Shown: positions 47,704-60,924, counted from the first letter of the stretch. The stretch: DNA of 64,000 nt from Hyperoplus lanceolatus (GCA_026929865.2 CM049400.1:26118001-26182000), one strand, 5' to 3'. A program made the numbers and translations. Notes: generated by a model not told the origin, from the sequence alone.

Positions 47704-50700
47704 TAGTTTTCAAGCAATTGTCTCTGGTTCCAGATTTTCAAGATTGAAGATTTGCTGCTTTTTCCTGTTTTAATGTAATTTATATTGCCGTTTTTGAGTA
47801 TTGGTCGAAAGAAGAAATCTAAACCCATCACCTTAGGTTATGGGTTCTTGTTATTGTTGTTTATGACTAGTGTAGCTACTTGCATGTTGAAATGATTTGG
47901 TAGCCTAAGACACATTATTCCCAAGTACCTGAAACAAAAGTTTAAGAGAAGACGCCCCAAATGATCTAGTTGTTGCTTCTCAATGTGAATATTTGCTGGG
48001 TTTTTAATCTTCTTTTACAGTTAACTGGAAATCATTTGGTTTTGGACCGTTGTTTGGTCAAAACAATCAACTTGATTATGTCAACTTCAACTTGTAAGGG
48101 TCATTTTTCACTACTTTGGACAATCTATAAACCAAAAGAATAATCCAATGAATAATCAGCAGATAAATTAATAATTTAAAGAGGATTTATTTACAACACT
48201 AATCTCATGCATTAATCACAGTAACCATCTTCTATGAATTAGATGGCTGTACTGTTTTTTTTGGGCATCAGGTAATGTGCACAGATGGTGGACGAGTAAG
48301 GCTCAGTGCGGGTGTTCCTGGACGACCCATTGTGACCAAATGATTTCACCAGAGCTTTACACCACGGAAGTCATCAAGCTCAATCAATCATGGTTGCCCA
48401 GGAAACGCTATTAGCACCCGTTTCAGGTTATTACACCCCGTACTGAGAACAAAGCATTTAGAGATGCGCCTTTCTGTCCAAACCAACTACCAGGGAGTGA
48501 CATCAATAGGAGCCCCCTTTTGAAGTAGGATGTTTGGGTTAATGGAACGTAGTGTTATGGGTTTAATGTTCCCTCTTTACCCCCAGTAGAGCGCCTGACA
48601 GGTTAACTAGCTGCATGTACCTCTAGATCAGACTCTCAGTCAACCTTGAGTTCAGGGACTTGATATAAACATACGAAGATGAGACTTGAGATGTGTGCTC
48701 AAGGGTGTATTTTCAGAGTTCTCATAAGATGAGCTGTTGTCTTGCCACCCACTAGAAGAAGTGGAGGGAGGGGAAGGGAAAGTGGGAGTCTTTTGGAGCT
48801 TTCAGGGTTGCAGGAGGAAGGAGGGGTGGATCATGTACCTCAGTCGACGCTGAGAAGGGGCAGGGGGAACAAAGGGGGTCTGTTTTCTCCGTCTGTACTG
48901 GCGGGGCGGCTGTGCTCGCCTCTTTCTTGCGGTATAGGGGGGTGATGCAGGGTTATGCCTGTGGAGATCCACAATAGAAACTGGGCTGTTGGAGCTCCTG
49001 TTTTACCACACAGTTTTTGCTGAAGAAGACTGGAGAGTGCTGTCCTTGCTACAAACAGCCTCAAGCCTGCTAAAGCTCTGGCCAAATTTGGATGGGCAGC
49101 AGATGTCGGAGAGGTAGTTGGTGGCCCAGTTGTAAGCACATAACATGGGCCACTGCTTCCCCATCCTGTCCTGGGAACAACAGGAGGTGGCATTGCTTCA
49201 GCTGAGTGTAGGCCGGCCAACATTACAGACCATTCAGAAAGAGTGTGCACTTGAATGCTTTCCACTCTTCTCTCAAGCATCCATTTTTCCTTCTATTTAC
49301 ATAGAGCTTAAGAACAACTAGGGTGCGCATCCCACTTGCTGTTGGCACAGTGTTGCAGCCCACTTGTATTGTTTAATAGCACAGCAAATACATTGCCACA
49401 GCTCTTATTCTGCTTAAAAAATCAGAGATTTCAAAAGCGGGCCCTGCCAAGGATTCCACCACAAGCCTCCACATTCTCACCAGCCTGTTGTTGAACCTTA
49501 AATCCTATAAACATGCAGAATTGGGGGTCTGCAGAGATAGTGAAGGCATGGATTATCTTTGTCACCCCAGCACATGATGCAACAATGATTGAATCAACAG
49601 GAAAGAAGAAGACACTTAGCTGTCAGCTCATGAATAAAGTTGACATGGAAACACAAAGTGGCTTTGCCATGGTTCAGGAGGCTTGCTGACCTCGAGGTCT
49701 TATTTAGGCCATGCCTTCTATTGCCCCTACCCTCTGCTCCACCTCCTACCCCCTCCCATACCCCAGCCGAGGGTAAGGCACCCATGTTAGCAGCTCAGCA
49801 CCCACCACTGAAGGGCCCTTAATCCAAGTGGGATGACAGCTTGGCTCTAGATGCTGTTTCTGTGGCGCTGAGACCAATGGGCTTTTCTTTCCCTCTTTTT
49901 CATCCTTTAAACCCCCCAAACACAGCCGCAGGAATCCTGGGAAAAAAATTCTCCCGGGGGAGACAAAGGAACGGGATGGTAAACAAATCCAAGTGTAGAT
50001 CTCAGATTCCTCCATTCACCAGAAGATGAATGTGAATGTCCTCTGAGATATCAAAAGCACAAAATACAATGTGACTTTGGCGGCTTTGTCTTTTTTTTAT
50101 TGTCCTGATGCCACGTGTTGTTAAAAAAAAACATAATCTAGACCCAGATCATCTTTGTCCAGGCTTCAAAATGATTAGGGAAGATTGAGGTCAGAAAACC
50201 ATTAGAATCATAAAATGTGGTGCCGCTGTCAAAGTAAATCCCCTTTCCTTCTTTTACACCAATCAGTTGAGCCATCCAGAGATCACATGTGTAGAAATGG
50301 AGTACACACAGTAGTTGCCATTAATACAGCAATGAGCATCAGGCATGTTTGTCATTTTTCATGTTGCAATGTTGATGTAAAGTTACCCTGGGAAAACTCA
50401 GGAGCCACAGTAACGCTTTTCCCAAAGTGTTGGGGTTGTTGTTCAGCCTCTCATAGATCAGCAAACAGATTTGAGCATTGAAGAATTCCAGTTATATTAA
50501 CCATATAATGTGTCAGCCACCATGAGAAGTAAATTGCCTGTACATTTTGTTTACAAGTAAAAACACAATGTCATGGAGTTGAACGTGCTCAAGCAATGGA
50601 ATAGCAATCAGTATAATCCTCTTGGTGGTCAGTGCATTTTCAGCACTGGATGTCTTTAGGAACTGGACAAAATGTTATTTCCCTAAAGACAATTCCTTGC

Positions 50701-52407
50701 TGTGGGCTAGCTGGACCAGGCTGTGAGGAGGGAAGGATGGACAAATGGCAACTTCATTTATCAGGACCTTTTCTCAGACTGACTCGCCAGATAACCCAAT
50801 CAAAAGTCTAGTGTGGCTGAGAGCTGTCTGGACAAACAGGGTGCTTTCTCAGCTTTGTGTTTTTTTGTGTGGAAATATCAATGAGTCTTTGTCAGTGTGC
50901 CATGGTTTATATAGCTAAAGCTCTGTGGTGTTAAGAGTAAAGTCTCTCAAAGAATAAATGACACGAATAATCTTTAAGTTTGTGGTCATTTTCAGAAGCA
51001 AAAAAAACATATTTTCCATATCTTATCACACAATACACCATTATATATGTGGAGCCTTTCAATGAATGGCATTCCTTATATTGGTTGTGGCTACTGTTGG
51101 TCTGGCACAAGTTGAAAAGACTCTGGTTTGAAGCAGACCTAATGCTCGGGTCTTCAAGGTTGGCTGGTTTTGGGCCTCTCCAGGGCTCAGGGCACGATGA
51201 CCACATCTCTGTATGAGTGGATCCATGGTGGACATGTTACTCAAAGGACTTACTGCGTGACAGAGAGCACGCCCCCACAGATCCCGAGAGAGAAAAATAG
51301 GACACTTTAACTCATTGGTCATTTATGATGTGTCACTGAGGTGGAATTCATATAGCTCCTGCTTTTGAAGTCAGTTTCTTGATTGTAGTTGACATTTTGG
51401 GTTATGCAGAAGGCTCAGCTTAGAGTCAAAGGGCACTCTTTAGATGTGCACTGCTGCTTTCATGAAATGTGGAATAATAGATGAAATTTTCAATGTATTG
51501 AGCGGCTGCAGTGTGCTGCTTTACTCACTCCGAGGACGGTTATGCATTTCTATCAGCTATGTGGGCTGAACTGCACATCTGAAGATTTAACGTAATTGTT
51601 AAAATCACAATCTCAGTCAAAATCTGGATTCCTGGTCATTGGATGATAATTATTAAAATAGCAGTTCCATTTCCACAGCCAACCTTTGAGATCATGATAT
51701 GCACGCCGCTTATGGAATTATTAAAACCAGTTTTTTAATCTCAGCTTGTAGGCATGTGATTTAAATAAAGGAGCAGTCGATGCCCTGAGAGCAGATTATG
51801 CACTGATCTCTTCCACTGTCTGTCCCTGCCTCTCTCTGTGCCTTTGAATGTGTACTTCCCTTCCTTTCTAAACCTCTTTCTTCTATATCAATATGAGCAC
51901 ATTTCATATCTTAATTTACTAAGATGGCTTTTTATGAATCCATCGTTTATGTTTAAAGTCCTTCTCAAGTTCTTAGTAACTACTGTACTACCTGCAACTT
52001 TCAGACATTTTTGGAGATGAAACAATGTTTTAAATTTAACTGCCAGCTTCTTTGTCAGTGAGATCGTCCGTAGGCTACATGAAGAAATATGTCTTACAGT
52101 TAGCTAGTATTCACATGCTTCACAAAGAATGGAAATCCATTTATGCTCATCAATCTGCTGTACTTGTCACTTTAATTTGAGGTAGGGGAAGGTGGGGTGA
52201 TTTGTGCAACTTTTTACTCAAAGTGATTTTAAAGTGAGGCCTTGACAGTTATGTCTCCAACTCAAATATGTACATATATTTCAGGATGTTGTGCATCCCT
52301 GGCAATAAAAACTTTGGATCTGGAATAAACTGTTTAAGAAATATAGCTTTCGGAAAAAAAGTTGTCTTGTGGCACAAATCACCCCACTACGTGGGGTGAT
52401 TTGTGCG

Positions 52408-52590
52408 TCATTGTGTCACAATGACAAAGTCACCATCATCATCTTTCTGGCCATCTGAACTCTCATCAGTGGTGTCGTTAAGTGGAATTGAGATGTCACT
52501 CTCTTCTGAGCTACTGTAGACAATCACTTTCTTTTGGTGACCAGCGTATACAGCCATGCCACTGGCACAACTCTCAGAAATGTACTTTGC
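52408..52590 (-). pseudogene. Possible transposase C-terminal remnant
   Basis: A minus-strand open frame inside the TA-flanked element. The residues visible before the stop form a Ser/Asp/Glu-rich tail (SSSEESDISIPLND...DGDFVIVTQ). The frame is interrupted on its N-terminal side by the inserted LINE fragment, so no catalytic domain is present. Its position (inside TIRs, ending next to the element's hairpin) suggests the transposase tail. I do not recognise the family from the residues alone. Confidence 0.35.
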
Positions 52591-52905
52591 ACTAGTTGCT
52601 CCGTGCTTGTGGAACCAACTGCCACCTGACAAATGTGATTCCCCCTACATTTCTGCCTTTAAATCAAGGCTCAAAACCCATATGTACACCCTGGTGTTTC
52701 CTCCCCATTAACCTCTGCACTACTTACTTACCTCTGCACTACTATCTGTGTTTATGTGGATGTATGGGCTTTACGTCTTTTATTTTGGTTATTGTTATTG
52801 TACCTTCATTGTTTACCTACTGAATGCACTATGTACAGCACTTTGGACAGTGCAAACTGTCATAAATGTGCTTTTATAAATACATTTTACTTACTTACTT
52901 ACTTA
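52590..52905 (+). mobile_element. 5'-truncated LINE 3' end (L2/Rex-like), nested
   Basis: On the plus strand one frame reads CLWNQLPPDKCDSPYISAFK, followed by SRLKTHMYTLVF. This is the C-terminal wording of L2/Rex-type LINE reverse transcriptases (LWNxLP...FKSxLKTH). Downstream is a 3' UTR with TGTACAGCACTTTGG and a terminal (ACTT)n tail, typical of these elements. Only the last 35-40 codons remain, so it is dead. It sits inside the TA-flanked DNA transposon, so it inserted later. Confidence 0.75.
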
Positions 52906-53371
52906 TAACTCACCCAGGCCCTTGCGCACAAATCACCCCATCCCCAGAATTTTGGATAATAGGCATGATGCAGCAATTTAGGGTTGACATTGTGCTAACT
53001 ATATAGACTCAAAGTGTAGCATACCAAAGCACTAAAACATGTGTCAAATGTTTTCAAACGTGTCTATAATTGTTCAGACACAATAATCAAAAAACCTTGA
53101 TCATGGAAATTTTACTTTGAAAGGCAAAACACAGTTTTTTTTTAGCTTAAATGTGCTTATATCTTATTCCTTGTGTCTCCCTTCTTTACAGGATGAGTCA
53201 AATGGATGGCTCTTCTTAAATATGTGGTCACATTTCCAATTTCTTCCACGGTTTTCTAGAAACAAGGGGTTTTGCAACTTCCAAAACGCACAAATCACCC
53301 CACCTTCCCCTATAATGTTTATTTTTCAGTAGAGTCTAATTTAAAATCATATTTAAATATGTTGTCAAAAT

Positions 53372-53590
53372 CAGTAAACATCTCCTAATGATCCGCCTGT
53401 CCGTACTGTGTATTCTCTGGGGAAAAAATCTGGTGTTAATACACAACCTAGGCTCTGTAAAATGGTATGTGAACAAAGGGGCCCCCTTTGTTTACATAGC
53501 ATTTTACCAAGCCACCATAGCTAGCAACATGCCTGTTGACAGAGTTTAGGCTGTGTATTAACACTGGATTTTTTTGACCACTTAGTAAAC
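53372..53590. repeat. Palindromic MITE-like element, copy C (hairpin-forming)
   Basis: Contains TGTCAAAATCAGTAAACATC, GGTGTTAATACACAACCTAG and, inverted, TAGGCTGTGTATTAACACTG. The centre reads GAACAAAGGGGCCCCCTTTG near 53480, so the two halves fold on each other almost completely. The outer AAGGTGGAGTC-type ends seen in copy A are missing or diverged. Confidence 0.6.
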
Positions 53591-53599
53591 CTGTTACTA

Positions 53600-56500
53600 C
53601 TACACTACATTTTCACCAACTAACTTGTCCCCATTACATGCCATTATCTGGGTCTGGTTTAAGTATTTCTTAATGTTTACACTGTCTTCTTCAGTGGTAA
53701 AGCCTGGGGCAAACTAGCATTCATTATATTCACAGCATATGTTATTAATTTATGGAATAACCAGTTTCCAACAGTGTTTTTAAACATTGGCGTTGTTCAC
53801 TGATGTAGTGCCTAATCAGAACAGAATAGGGCAACTACACGGAGGTCGAACTGATTGGATTCTCCATGGTGAAAAAAAAATCTAATTACGTGTTAGGCGT
53901 CCCAAATCAAACTCCCCAGGATTACCCTGGGCCTGCACCCAAAACCCAACCCTGGGAGTGAGTGATAACTAGACTCCCATAATCTGAAGCTATGGGGCTG
54001 ACTACAGGGTGTTGTAGGGGCCGGGGGCTGATGATGAAACCCTTACAACTGAACCTACCAACCCAAACTCAAGGGATGGCTGACATCAACACAGGTTTTG
54101 GTAGTTATGTCAGTCATGTCATCCTTAAAAGCAGTTAAACAGACCAGGTACATTAAGTTCAAATCAAACATCAAAATGTGAGATTAACCAAAGTGGAGGC
54201 TGTGTTAATGTAAAACACCACAGCAGCAATAAGTGCTTACATCTACGGTACTGCCAGTGTGTTTAGTTGGAGATAATGATTGGAAAAACTGATTTAATGC
54301 AGAATTTTATCCGCATTGCTCACAATCCCCCACGCTTTGAAGTCAAATTAGAAGTGTGTCTGTATGGGTGGAAACGATAGATTAGAGAAGAGAAAATGTG
54401 CTTTGAAAGAACACTTAACCCACTCTCCCGCCTCTTCCTCAAATCTGCTCTTTGAGACAAAATAAAACCCTGCAAAGTATCTTTCCTTTTGTCCACACTT
54501 TAGGATGTGGGCTGGATGTACGCTCTGAATTGTAGGGTTTTTCTTTTCAATTCAATTCACTCACTCTTTTGTTTTAGTGTGCGTTGAGTGAAAGTACACA
54601 TTTACTGCGGTCATTGCTTTTTAACAGTCCTGGAAAAGAGTCCATTTGTGAGGAGAATAAAGTTCACAACAGGACAGCGCTATTGATCAGGTGTTTGCCT
54701 AAAGTAATGGGGATGAAGGGAGGAAGAAGTGAAGAGGGTGAGGGGTCAGGATAGGGTGAGAGATGGGGAAGAACTATTGACCAGGACATGCCCTCCCTCT
54801 CACCAGGATACAGCCAAGTCTGAAATATGGCTCCCCTTCTTTTGATCCTGGAAACAAAGCACCTGCTGGAGGCCTGAGGGTATGTCCTCACCGTGTGTGT
54901 TTTCCTTGTATCCAAGGCATCACTGACCTTTAGCATTGTGAATAAGGGTTCTTGTATTATCATTACAAGAGTGACTTAACTGGGACAATATCTTAGTTTC
55001 TGTAACAATTCAAAAACTTAAATGCCTGCTAGTCTTCTTGCCCTTCTTTTGGGATTTGATTGAATGTGAGCTTTTTTTTCAGGTCAAGCATCAAAACACA
55101 GAAGAGTAAGAGTCCAATTTGCTCTTTTGGCCTAAAAAACAAATTTGTTTTAGTCGCTCTGTTTATCTAAGCTGTGATTCATCCAAAGTGGGTCTCTGGA
55201 TATGAATATCGAGTGGAGAGTTGCCAGAAGTGGCAGGGTGGTGTCCTTGATAGCCCTGTTGAAAATAAAATAATTATTTTGAAATGGCTGGTTTAAAGAA
55301 TGAAAAGAGGAGTCTTGGATAAAACCTACCGGTCTGATCCAATACACCGCTATGACGGAGGTCCATTTGCTACCATAATGTCTTTTGAAACCATCCTTTT
55401 TTGTATCCCAGTGACTCATATTGTGTGGAATTGAAGCATAATGGACTAGGTGGCCACAGAGAAATCACCCGGGACAGCTCGTCATTGCACTTCAGTTTGA
55501 TTGACATGGCACTCCTTTTTTCACATCAGACACGGTCAAGTTGTATAAAAGTGGCTCCTTTACATAACATTGGCCTAACCTCCTTCATTCACTACTGGGC
55601 CTCTGTGGAGTTGGATTCAAACCGGAGCAACCTCAACATATCTGTGTTTTGTGATGCTAAAATTAGCAGAATCTGAGGCATGTGCTTGATATGGTAATAG
55701 GGAAAGGGAATTGCATTTGAGTATTAGTTTCCCATATTACCATGGGTATTTGCCAGAATTGGCATCTCATTTTAAAGACTTCTATCATGGTAGAAATGGT
55801 GTTGCAAAATCTTTGACTGTTTGCAAATTCATACTGTGTTATGCTATATATTCACATCCCCAGTCTAACCATATGGTAAGCTTAGTTTTTGTTGTTGTGT
55901 ATAAGGCTTGGCTCTATCATAAAGCTGATCGGGTGTGTGGAAGTTAGTCAGACTTTAACTTCGATTAGGTTAATCAGGCTCATATAACACAAGATACCAT
56001 CTTATTAATACCCATGGGCTAATTTATATAGCTTCTGTCATGGTACCATGCAGTTTTTGCTCTACATCCTTTAATTCATATACTCAGAAATAAGCTCTGT
56101 TAATGAAAACCATTAAAAAACAATGCACCAACATATCCCACAGAATGGTGCAATATCTGGATGATGTATAGTATTGTTGGTCGATTTGGCATAAATTAAC
56201 TATTCTTTGACACAGATGTTTTCTCACACAGTAGAAGCTCTGCGCTGCGTGCACAGTGCAGCTCTAAATGTTTAATAGCGAGTCAAGGGATGAGGATCTT
56301 CTGTCTCTGTCTGCACAGTGTCTCATTCCCACCTGGCCAAGCTCCAGTACTCACTGCAGCATACTGAGCCACTATGCAGCATTGAGTCGGATACAAAGCC
56401 TCTTTGGAGACTTTTGAGCTCTGCTTAAGTTATGCGGTATATTGACTAGTTTTGAGCAGCACTGGCCTCTGTTCTCAAACTTGGCAAGATTATAAAGTCC

Positions 56501-59500
56501 CTCTATCACTTGACTCATGCACCTATACTTTAGTTTTTGGCTTGGCCGTCTTCCCTACAACCTCAGTGTCAGAGTAGTATGCAGGTCGTTTGACCACCAC
56601 CCACCAGCCTGTGTCACGGTCAAAGCCTCAGCATTGGGGCGAAGCCTCGGCTGTCCTTCAATGGCTCTTTCACTGCCGCTTGGTGACAATGCATTTTTTC
56701 CATGCCATAAAGCAGATGCTGTATTATAGCAGCACAATACTGGGCCCATCTGAAACTGTTTACCATGTGAATGGCACACCGGGATCAGGATGCCTACCAC
56801 TGTGTGGGGCTTTTTGACTTGCCACTCTATAATGAGTACACACTGGAAGGAAAAGGACCAGGCAGCTTTAACTGGCATTGTGATCACTGCATAGAGAGAG
56901 GAAATGCAGTATAGAGTGCTGATCCGGGCTATTCTTCCAAGGCCAGGACTTTTTTAATATTTACTAGAATACAGAGATTAGTGTGACATGAAATGAGCTT
57001 GTCAGCAGTTACACCCACAAAGCATTCATAGGCAGAAAACTTTCAGGTTGTTTGTCCACCTGAAAAAACATCATCCTAATGATTGAATCCTATATACTGT
57101 ATAATCATTTTTGTGGATTTCTCTGGCAGGTGTCCTCTGAATGAGGACGCCAACCTCTTAAGACCTCTTTCCCTGAAAGTCAACAAATCAAGAACGAAGA
57201 AGTGCAGTGAAAACAGCTTGACTACAGAGGCTTAGATGGTGAAAATAGAAAACAGAACAGAAAGCCCTGCAGTTATATGATAAGCTTCCTTTGTGTGACT
57301 AGTACCTGTCTTCCTTTGTCTTGCTGTTTGTTTTTGGAGAGTTGAAGAGGCTCTCCTTGTTCAGAGTTGTCTGCCCCCAGGGCTTGTTGTATGATGTAGT
57401 CCCATAGCCCTTTATAAAAAAACAACTAAATGGACTTATTGGTAGTCTGTCAGCAAGGCTCTTAGTCACTAATTGAGCACTCAAGCAGAGAGGGACCTTG
57501 AAAGGCCACAGCTACCAGGCCCAGACAGGCTGCTTGGTCAGGAACCCTTCAAAGTCAGTCTTCCCCACCCCAGACAGGATTTCAGGCCCTAGAAGGAGCT
57601 GCAGGAGCCAGTCAGCACTCAGTCCTCCTGAAGCTAAGATCTCCTTGGCCCTCCACTCAGAGGGGTTATCCTCCCTCACAAGAGCTCTCCGAAGCCTCCA
57701 GTCCTCCACTGGTCATCAGTCATGTCAAGGACACACATCCGTTATGTCAAGAGCCTGGACAAAATAAGAGCAGCCCCACACACATAAAAGCCCAGGCGGG
57801 GACACATTTAACTACATTAACCCAACTCCAGTCCCTCCAGTCCCTCTTCAGAAGAAGGATGTCACTATGGGAAATAAGGAAGGGACAGTGGGTGTATAAA
57901 CCAATTGTATAATCTGATCTCTGCCTGTGTAGCAGGTTGAATGCAGTGCAGCTGGGTGAATGTGCAAGTTGAACTCACTGAGAAAACCAGTGCTGCTGGC
58001 TCTAGTTAAAAAAGAATTTGAGCAGAAATTTGTATCCTTTGTTTGGTTGGTTAAACTCAAGTAACTCAACAGATATAGAATGGGTTGCCATAAAGGTTTG
58101 TAAATACATTTATCGTCCCTAGATAATAACGTCCTGTGACTTGATCCTCCGTCATTCCATTATCTCTTATAGCATAAGAATGTTAGCATGCTGACATTGG
58201 CATTTAGCTCAAAGCACTGCTGTGTTCACCTTCACAGGGAGTGGAGCATGTATAAGCTCTTATTTTCTGAGGAACTAAACATGCAGCAAAGTCATGTACA
58301 TTATTTTTAATTAACTTTCTGAAACGGAGAATTGGTGGAATACAAAGAAGTTTAAATAAGTCATTCCTTGCGGTTATGAATTATTTTGGTCAGTTTATTG
58401 AATCAGAAAGCATACAGAATCTTTAAGAATCTTTATACCAATTTGTTAATCCTCCATCCATCTGTCCATACAAAACATCTGGTGTGGATATAGGAGAGAA
58501 AACACTTTTAAGCAATATGTCAACAAATTCAGCCCAGGAAAAAAATCCCCTCTTGACAATTTCTGAATTAAAATAAAAGTGATCTATTCACCCCCCCCCC
58601 CCCCCCCCAAAAAACCCATCCCATCACTTTTCTTATTATGCTGCTGTCTATGCTTCCATCTGAGTTATTTCAGCAGTGAGCATCTGTCCTATTTTGTTGT
58701 ATTATTTCCCTGAAGAGTACAGGCTTTCTTGTCACAACTGCAGCAATGTTAGTTTTGCTTATCAAGAATGATGCAGAGGAAACACAGACCACAGTGACAA
58801 AAAAAAAACACATTTGGTGGAAGCTGCGTGAAATCTGTGTGAATAACTGAGCATGTTAGCACAGATACAGGAGAAATCACATCACTGTGGAAACTCAGGC
58901 CCGAAAATGACAAGGTGGTCTCCAGTAAATCAAGTCATGGCTTTCTCTTTTGCCGCTTCTTCTTATCGTTTGGAGCCAGTGTCTCTGACTTGTGCATTCA
59001 GGCAGAGCCTGTCTGTCAGCTCAGTTTTGTTACTAATTTATTCATTTAAGCAGTGGCAGCCACATTCAAAGACAATGACACACAAGCTCCGAGTTGAATT
59101 AACCTCAATAATTATGTAGATGTGTGGAATGAAAAGCCCAATTGTTACACACTCCTCAAAATTCCTGCCCCCTCCTGTGCTTGACATCCAAGTGAATACA
59201 TTAAGAAAATATTCAAACATACTACTTTACTTCCCTCCCCTGGAACAACAGTCCACTGCATTATTTGTGTAAAATGATTTAGATTGTACCCTCCATGGTC
59301 AGCCATTCTTGCGTATGTTTGCATTACTGATCATTTTCACAATAGTCCACAGGGCTAATGGAAGCATGCATCCATTGCGAGTGCATTATCCCATGCCAGT
59401 AGTGCAGGGGATCCATTTTCTCCAAACATTTGAAAGGAATCCACTTTAAGTGTTTCCTATAAAGACCAGGCTCAAAGTGGTAATGGGTTTTTTGATCAAT

Positions 59501-59772
59501 ACACAAGCTTTTCCTCCTGTAAATACCAGAGTTGGTTGAACATGTTTACAGTAGAGCATGAGATTCCATTATGTGGTCATTTGAATTCAGGGACCATTTG
59601 AACTGGAAGTAGGATTTATAGTATTTTGAGCTTTGTATTATTTCACTCTGATTTATTCTCACCACTAGCTAAAAGTAAATTCTTAATAGTCCTACAGTTA
59701 GTTTTGTTTATGTGTCATCCAATCTATTTCAACTAGCACAGGGTTACACAACATTGCTATACATCCAACATA
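53600..59772 (+). other. Presumed first intron of nrcam, part 2
   Basis: About 6.2 kb with no exon I can support. It includes an 18-C run at 58591-58608 and a short fragment at about 58170-58240 (ATGTTAGCATGCTGACATTG, CATTTAGCTCAAAGCACTGC) of the same dispersed repeat that ends the window. Open frames here lack domain features or splice consistency. Confidence 0.4.
58591..58608. repeat. Poly-C tract (18 bases)
   Basis: An uninterrupted run of 18 cytosines followed by an A run. Confidence 0.95.
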
Positions 59773-60639
59773 TACTCAACAAAAATATAAACGCAACACT
59801 TTTGTTTTTGCTCCCATTTTTCATGAGATGGACTTAAAGATCTAAAATTCATTCCAGATACACAATATTACCATTTCTCTCAAACGTTGTTCACAAATCT
59901 GTCTAAATGTGTGATAGTGAGCACTTCTGCTTTGCTGAGATAATCCATCCCACCTCACAGGTGTGCCACATCAAGATGCTGATCTGACATCATGATTAGT
60001 GGACAGGTGTGCCTTAGACTGTCCACAATAAAAGGCCACCCTGAAATGTGCAGTTTTGTCTCACAGCAAAATGCCACAAGCATTGAGGGAGCGTGCAATT
60101 GGCATGCTGACAGCAGGAATGTCAACCAGATCTGTTGCTCGTGCATTGCATGTTCATTTCTCCACCATAAGCCGTCGCCAAAGGCGTTTCAGAGAATATG
60201 GCAGTACATCCAACCGGCTGGACCAACATTCCACAGGCCAGAATTGACAATCTGATAAACTCTATGTGAAGAAGATGTGTTGCACTGCATGAGGCAAATG
60301 GTGGTCACACCAGATACTGACTGGTTCTGAGTCCCCAGACCTCCAATAAAGCAAAAGACTGCACATTTCAGAGTGGCCTTTTATTGTGGACAGTCAAAGG
60401 CACACCTGTGCACTAATCATGATGTCAGATCAACATCTTGATGTGGCACACCTGTGAGGTGGGATGGATTATCTCAGCAAAGCAGAAGTGCTCACTATCA
60501 CACATTTAGACAGATTTGTGAACAATGTTTGAGAGAAATGGTAATATTGTGTATCTGGAATGAATTTTAGATCTTTAAGTCCATCTCATGAAAAATGGGA
60601 TCAAAAACAAAAGTGTTGCGTTTATATTTTTGTTGAGTG
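59773..60639. mobile_element. Tc1-like transposon deletion derivative with about 285-bp inverted repeats
   Basis: The left end begins ACTCAACAAAAATATAAACG after a TA. The right end is its inverted repeat and is followed by TA (60640-60641). The near-identical inverted arms run from 59773 to about 60057 and from about 60355 to 60639; the inner arm ends read CCTGAAATGTGCAG and its complement (one mismatch). The 297-bp core holds only the N-terminal DNA-binding part of a Tc1-type transposase (60071-60247). At 867 bp, against about 1.5 kb or more for complete relatives, it is an internally deleted, non-autonomous copy. The TA duplication and paired ends are intact. Confidence 0.92.
60071..60247 (+). 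pseudogene. Tc1-type transposase N-terminal fragment
   Basis: A 58-codon frame beginning MPQALRERAIGMLTAGMSTR, with SVARALHVHFSTISRRQRRF. This is the paired-like helix-turn-helix region that binds the terminal repeats in Tc1 transposases. The second HTH, the nuclear signal and the whole DDE catalytic domain are absent: the frame meets TGA at 60245 and the right inverted repeat begins about 110 bp later. Confidence 0.85.
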
Positions 60640-60892
60640 TATATAATAATTGCATTTACAAATGTTCTGCCTTCCTCTGTTTTATACTAATGAGAATTTG
60701 TGATTTGCATTTTTTACCAAATAAATACAACACATTGTTAATATTCCTCACACCCAAAGAGACATGGAAATGCAGTCCAAGCAGAGGAAAGATGCTTCAG
60801 TAACGTTACCTGACCCCATCTGATCACACACTTAAGGTATCGGCTGACTGTGGAAAAACAACAATATCGGAAGCCTGTTTGCATCCTGTACT

Positions 60893-60895
<3 letters not shown>

Positions 60896-60924
<29 letters not shown>

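Larger units (their letters stand above)
52185..53310. mobile_element. TA-flanked DNA transposon with GGGGAAGGTGGGG ends, non-autonomous, carrying a nested LINE tail
   Basis: The left end is GGGGAAGGTGGGGTGATTTG, preceded by TA (52183-52184). The right end is its inverted repeat, followed by TA (53311-53312). A TA target duplication places it in the Tc1/mariner-pogo superfamily. The 15-bp motif GCACAAATCACCCCA or its complement occurs five times: 52193-52207, 52372-52386, 52392-52406, 52926-52940 and 53288-53302. The second and third form a perfect hairpin. On the minus strand, a frame ending at 52408 encodes an acidic serine-rich tail that may be the C-terminal remnant of its transposase. 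A LINE fragment interrupts it (52590-52905). Confidence 0.8.

Noticed and set aside
48840-49280. A 146-codon minus-strand frame
   Set aside because: No domain, transmembrane segment or splice pattern; Pro/Ser/Leu-rich composition in a GC-richer patch of the presumed nrcam intron.
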